A stretch of DNA of 64,000 nucleotides from Dryas octopetala (taxonomy: Eukaryota; Streptophyta; Magnoliopsida; Rosales; Rosaceae): contig OY992835.1 in NCBI GenBank assembly GCA_963921425.1, forward strand, positions 23,746,001 to 23,810,000, given 5' to 3'. This document shows, in pieces, positions 60,749-64,000 of the stretch (the first letter of the stretch is position 1; every line of letters starts with the position of its first letter). The position numbers and the translations under genes are program-made. The notes beneath the pieces were generated by a model that was given only the letters and a program-made list of their open reading frames with translations, was not told where the DNA came from and did no database searches.

Positions 60749-63700
60749 TTACCCAAGATTGGCCTTTGAATTCTTTTGCCGAGAAAATCCACTTTCAGAA
60801 AGAAGCGTTGACAGGAAACCCCGGCTGCTGTTTGTATTGTCCTTGTCAATAGAATTGCTTAGATTGCTTATGAGAGACCAGTGTGTCTCAAAGTCTGGCT
60901 CATAACCACTCTGTTGCATTGCTTGCATGAGCTCTGATGCTTTCCTGAGATTGTTTTCTAAGCGATATCTATTAATTACAGAGGAGTATATCTTCCTGGT
61001 CACTGTTTCACCTACACAAACCATGGAAATCAAAAGCCTTTCTGCTTCTGCAGTTTGTCCAACTTGGCAAAAACTCTGGACAAGAATCTCCCATGTGTTG
61101 ATGCTTGGCTTAAGATTTCTATCCAACATCTCAGTATGAAAATCCATAGCTTGATCCAGATTATTAATTGCACAAGAGCTGATAACAGAATCATAACTGG
61201 TAGAATCTGGTAGATTTCCTTTCTTCAACATTACGTTTAGAAGGTCAACTGCCTTGCTCAGTCTTCCATATGAGCAAAAATGTTTAATCAGATTATCATA
61301 GTTGATATTTTCAGGAACTAGACATTTCTCTACTATCCTGTCCAGAAAATTTTCGGCTTCTTGAAGTTTACCATGAGAAAGAAGGCCCTCAACAATAGCA
61401 TTTTGAATGATTGAATCATGAACCCAGCCTCTTAATTCCATTTCTCGACTCAGCTCCAAGGCATTCTCAATCTCCCCAATATCACACAGGCCGGTTATAA
61501 CTATTCTCAAGTTGCGGTTGCTTGGCCTGAATTCCTTAGACATCATAGTAGACAGTTGGTCCACTGCACTTAACACATCTTTGCACCGAGACAACCCGTA
61601 TACAAGAAAATTATAAGTTACTTCATTGAGTAGCAATTTCTTCTCTTGCAAATGATCTACAACTTTATTGACAAACAAAGCATTCCCAGTTGGGAAAAGA
61701 TAGAAAATTAGAATATTGTAGATCGTGAGATTGTGAGGCTCACTTTGTCCAAGCATAAGCTCCTTCAGTCTCCATGCACATAAAACCCTACCTTCCGCAC
61801 ACATCAAGCGCACCAACTTGCGGTAAGATGAGAGTGAAATGGTGAAATTTTTTCTTGTCATGACACCAAGTAGCTCCCTCACTTTCTTTAAGTTGTTAGC
61901 ATTGCAATGACCCTGAACCAGAAAATTGTAAATTTCAGCATCTGGAAGTAGCCCCTTCAATAACATATTCTGTAATAGAGTGGTTGCTTCTCCAACCTTC
62001 CCTGTCATACAACAGCCTTCTATTAATGCACGATCAACAGGGAGTGAAAGCAAAGATTTCTCTCTTAGACCAATCTCTTTCAAGTAAATAGCTTTTTCAT
62101 GTCTATTGGCCCTATACAACTGAGGAATTAATAGAACAGAAACATCCAAACATGGGGTCAAATTTTTAGCCAGCATATTTTCAAGTACTGTAAAGGCTAC
62201 AGGAAACTTTTTCTCCTTACACAATCTTCTTATAAGATAGCTATAAGCCATCTGATCCAGTAAGCAGCCACGCTGTTCAAATTCTTTCAACAATACGTGT
62301 GCAATTCTAGTAAAACCTGTAACACAAAGTTTTTCTAGAAACATATGACATATATCTAACCTTAAGTGAGGGGAGGCTATCAGCATGCTTTCAAGAAGCT
62401 GTAATGCTTCCCTTAGAATTTTTTGCTTGCAAAGACATTCCATTAAAGCTTCACAATCTTCCAACCCTGGTAACCATCTGTCATTTTGAGCATCATTCCA
62501 GCAATCATGAAGCTCCCTCAAGTTTCCTTTCATACATAAACCTTTAATTACAGCAGTATATGTCTCATTCTTGATTTTCAGGCGCCTTTGGAACATTCCA
62601 TTCAATATTATCCTTCCATTATATGTCAATCCCTTCTTCATAAATGCTTGGACAAGAAAATTTAGAGTTTCTTGGTCTAACTGATTTACCAAGTGAAGCT
62701 TTTTATCCACTATACTGGTGATTCCCTTGATATGTGAAGGGGATGCAGAGAGCTCTTTCAGAAAGGCAGAGTAGATAGAAAATGAAAATTCCTGCCCCCA
62801 CCGAATCATTTCATCTACCAACATCAATGCACCCTTCAAATTTCCAAGAGTGCATTCTTTCATCAAGAGTGAGTTATAATCAGGTACCATGCAATCTTCT
62901 AGGATTCCAGTGACTCTTTTCTCAAATTCATCCAGGTCTGTATCCAAATAAAGTCCATTCCCAAGATTATCATAAAACTCTGTTTTAGAAAACCCCACAT
63001 CATTATCTCTCTTCAACCTCACAGCTAATGGATTGAAACCCAAAAATATAAATGCTTTGGATAGTGGATCCTCTACTGAAAAGTTTTGAATTAATCCATG
63101 GCTTTCCATATAAAAAACTATCCTTTTTGCTTCATCAAACTGTCTAGCTTTACAATAGCCTGCTAACAAAATTCTGAAAGTGGATAAATCAGGCATTGTC
63201 TCCCTATCCACCATCTCATCAAAAATTTCCTGTGCATTCTTCCACATACCCTCCATAAAGATTCCACTGATAAGAGCATTATAGGTACATATGTGGGGCT
63301 TTAGGTGCCTTGACAGCATCTCTGACAGGTAAATGAAGGCATTTTTGAGTTTTCGTTCGCGACAGCTCCAGCCAATCATGATCCCAAAGCTTATCTCATC
63401 AGGAATGAAGCCTAAATGTTTTAATTCTCGCATAAATAGTTCTGCCCTTCCTGTACCAAAATTGCTACATAGAGAATGCATAATCCTATTCCCAGCCAGA
63501 ACATCGGGTGCACACTTGGTTTCAGCATAGAAACTCAGCAGATCATCAAAGTCCTTCTTCTCACAATACTCATAAGCAATCTCATTTAGCACTAAGTTGC
63601 TAGGCTTGAGTTCAAAAGCCATACCCTTCTTGACAAGATTTCTTGCTTCCTGAATCTTTCCATCCCTGCAAAGCAGTTTAATGACATTCTCAAAAGTGGC

Positions 63701-64000
63701 CTTCTTTACATCTCTCAAATCAATACCCATTTCTGCCATATCCGAACAAAGTCGGAAAGCCAATTGGGTCTTCTTCATTAGAACCAAATGATTAAGAAGA
63801 GCACCATAACAAGATAATGACGGGACTAAACGCCGCCTCATTCGATCGTATATAGAAATGGCCCTTTCTAATTCACCAGCTCCAACATACGCTTCGATCA
63901 AATTACTGAAAATTTCATGACTATTCAATAAAATTCCTTGACTTTCCATTGTGGAAAGCAAACATTCAACTTCTCTAAGCAACCCCACTCGGACAAGCAT
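60749..64000 (-). CDS. Long P-class PPR protein, 5' end off the window
   Basis: 1083 residues are visible and the frame is open to the right edge. The Met at the edge is probably internal: the likely ortholog At5g15280 is about 1220 residues by memory, so roughly 140 are missing. No intron is seen. Tandem 35-residue P-type repeats fill the frame, for example HICTYNALISGIFMEGMWKN, DLSTFRILLAGYCKARQFDE and DAEIYNFLVQGHCNANNLKK. Such proteins bind and protect or process mitochondrial or plastid transcripts. There is no E, DYW or SMR domain; the C-terminus ends after FETHWSLISNLSNS with a short basic tail. Confidence 0.95.
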   Translation of the reverse strand: MLVRVGLLREVECLLSTMESQGILLNSHEIFSNLIEAYVGAGELERAISIYDRMRRRLVPSLSCYGALLNHLVLMKKTQLAFRLCSDMAEMGIDLRDVKKATFENVIKLLCRDGKIQEARNLVKKGMAFELKPSNLVLNEIAYEYCEKKDFDDLLSFYAETKCAPDVLAGNRIMHSLCSNFGTGRAELFMRELKHLGFIPDEISFGIMIGWSCRERKLKNAFIYLSEMLSRHLKPHICTYNALISGIFMEGMWKNAQEIFDEMVDRETMPDLSTFRILLAGYCKARQFDEAKRIVFYMESHGLIQNFSVEDPLSKAFIFLGFNPLAVRLKRDNDVGFSKTEFYDNLGNGLYLDTDLDEFEKRVTGILEDCMVPDYNSLLMKECTLGNLKGALMLVDEMIRWGQEFSFSIYSAFLKELSASPSHIKGITSIVDKKLHLVNQLDQETLNFLVQAFMKKGLTYNGRIILNGMFQRRLKIKNETYTAVIKGLCMKGNLRELHDCWNDAQNDRWLPGLEDCEALMECLCKQKILREALQLLESMLIASPHLRLDICHMFLEKLCVTGFTRIAHVLLKEFEQRGCLLDQMAYSYLIRRLCKEKKFPVAFTVLENMLAKNLTPCLDVSVLLIPQLYRANRHEKAIYLKEIGLREKSLLSLPVDRALIEGCCMTGKVGEATTLLQNMLLKGLLPDAEIYNFLVQGHCNANNLKKVRELLGVMTRKNFTISLSSYRKLVRLMCAEGRVLCAWRLKELMLGQSEPHNLTIYNILIFYLFPTGNALFVNKVVDHLQEKKLLLNEVTYNFLVYGLSRCKDVLSAVDQLSTMMSKEFRPSNRNLRIVITGLCDIGEIENALELSREMELRGWVHDSIIQNAIVEGLLSHGKLQEAENFLDRIVEKCLVPENINYDNLIKHFCSYGRLSKAVDLLNVMLKKGNLPDSTSYDSVISSCAINNLDQAMDFHTEMLDRNLKPSINTWEILVQSFCQVGQTAEAERLLISMVCVGETVTRKIYSSVINRYRLENNLRKASELMQAMQQSGYEPDFETHWSLISNLSNSIDKDNTNSSRGFLSTLLSESGFSRQKNSKANLG

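Noticed and set aside
60927-61139. Plus-strand frames inside the long PPR gene
   Set aside because: Antisense shadows of the repeat coding sequence.

Overview
The window is 64 kb of AT-rich nuclear DNA from a dicot flowering plant, probably a rosid. Genes have many short GT-AG introns, intergenic spaces are long and full of MITEs, foldback elements and retroposon debris, and every recognisable gene belongs to a plant family. I cannot name the species. One 200-base assembly gap (29756-29955) removes the start of one gene.

Layout: 1-2670 is the 5' end of a decayed Ty3/gypsy LTR retrotransposon on the minus strand. A phosphate block follows: a PHO1-family exporter (4058-7756, +) convergent with an SPX4-like phosphate sensor (9079-11197, -). 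Next is cystathionine gamma-synthase (12852-16874, -), whose first exon carries the MTO1 arrest peptide through which AdoMet controls CGS mRNA. Around 19.05-20.8 kb three related MITEs lie head to tail in alternating orientation. At 21.08-22.64 kb a promoter-like region with TGGGCY, TATA and telo-box motifs precedes a threefold tandem repeat whose units can be folded like H/ACA snoRNAs. A MIXTA-like R2R3-MYB gene (28141 into the gap, -) follows.

From 30 to 45 kb I see no host gene: the space holds foldback and MITE insertions, several with readable target duplications. A NAC100-type transcription factor with a miR164 site lies at 45011-46216 (-). Beyond it are a ~185-bp tandem repeat, a foldback element and a poly(A) retroposon. 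The right end holds a PLS-class PPR gene (53337-54959, +), a CASP gene (55551-56344, -), LINE and F-box/DUF295 debris, and a long P-class PPR gene (60749-64000, -) that runs off the window.

Gene order matches, from memory, two Arabidopsis segments: chr5 (At5g15280 PPR, At5g15290 CASP5, At5g15300 PPR, At5g15310 MYB16, At5g15330 SPX4) and its chr3 counterpart (At3g01120 CGS1, At3g01140 MYB106). The window therefore looks like an unduplicated version of that block. Exon borders were derived by hand from splice sites, reading phase and family similarity. I found no wholly new gene system; the least explained items are the structured tandem RNA-like repeat and the foldback families with changing interiors.
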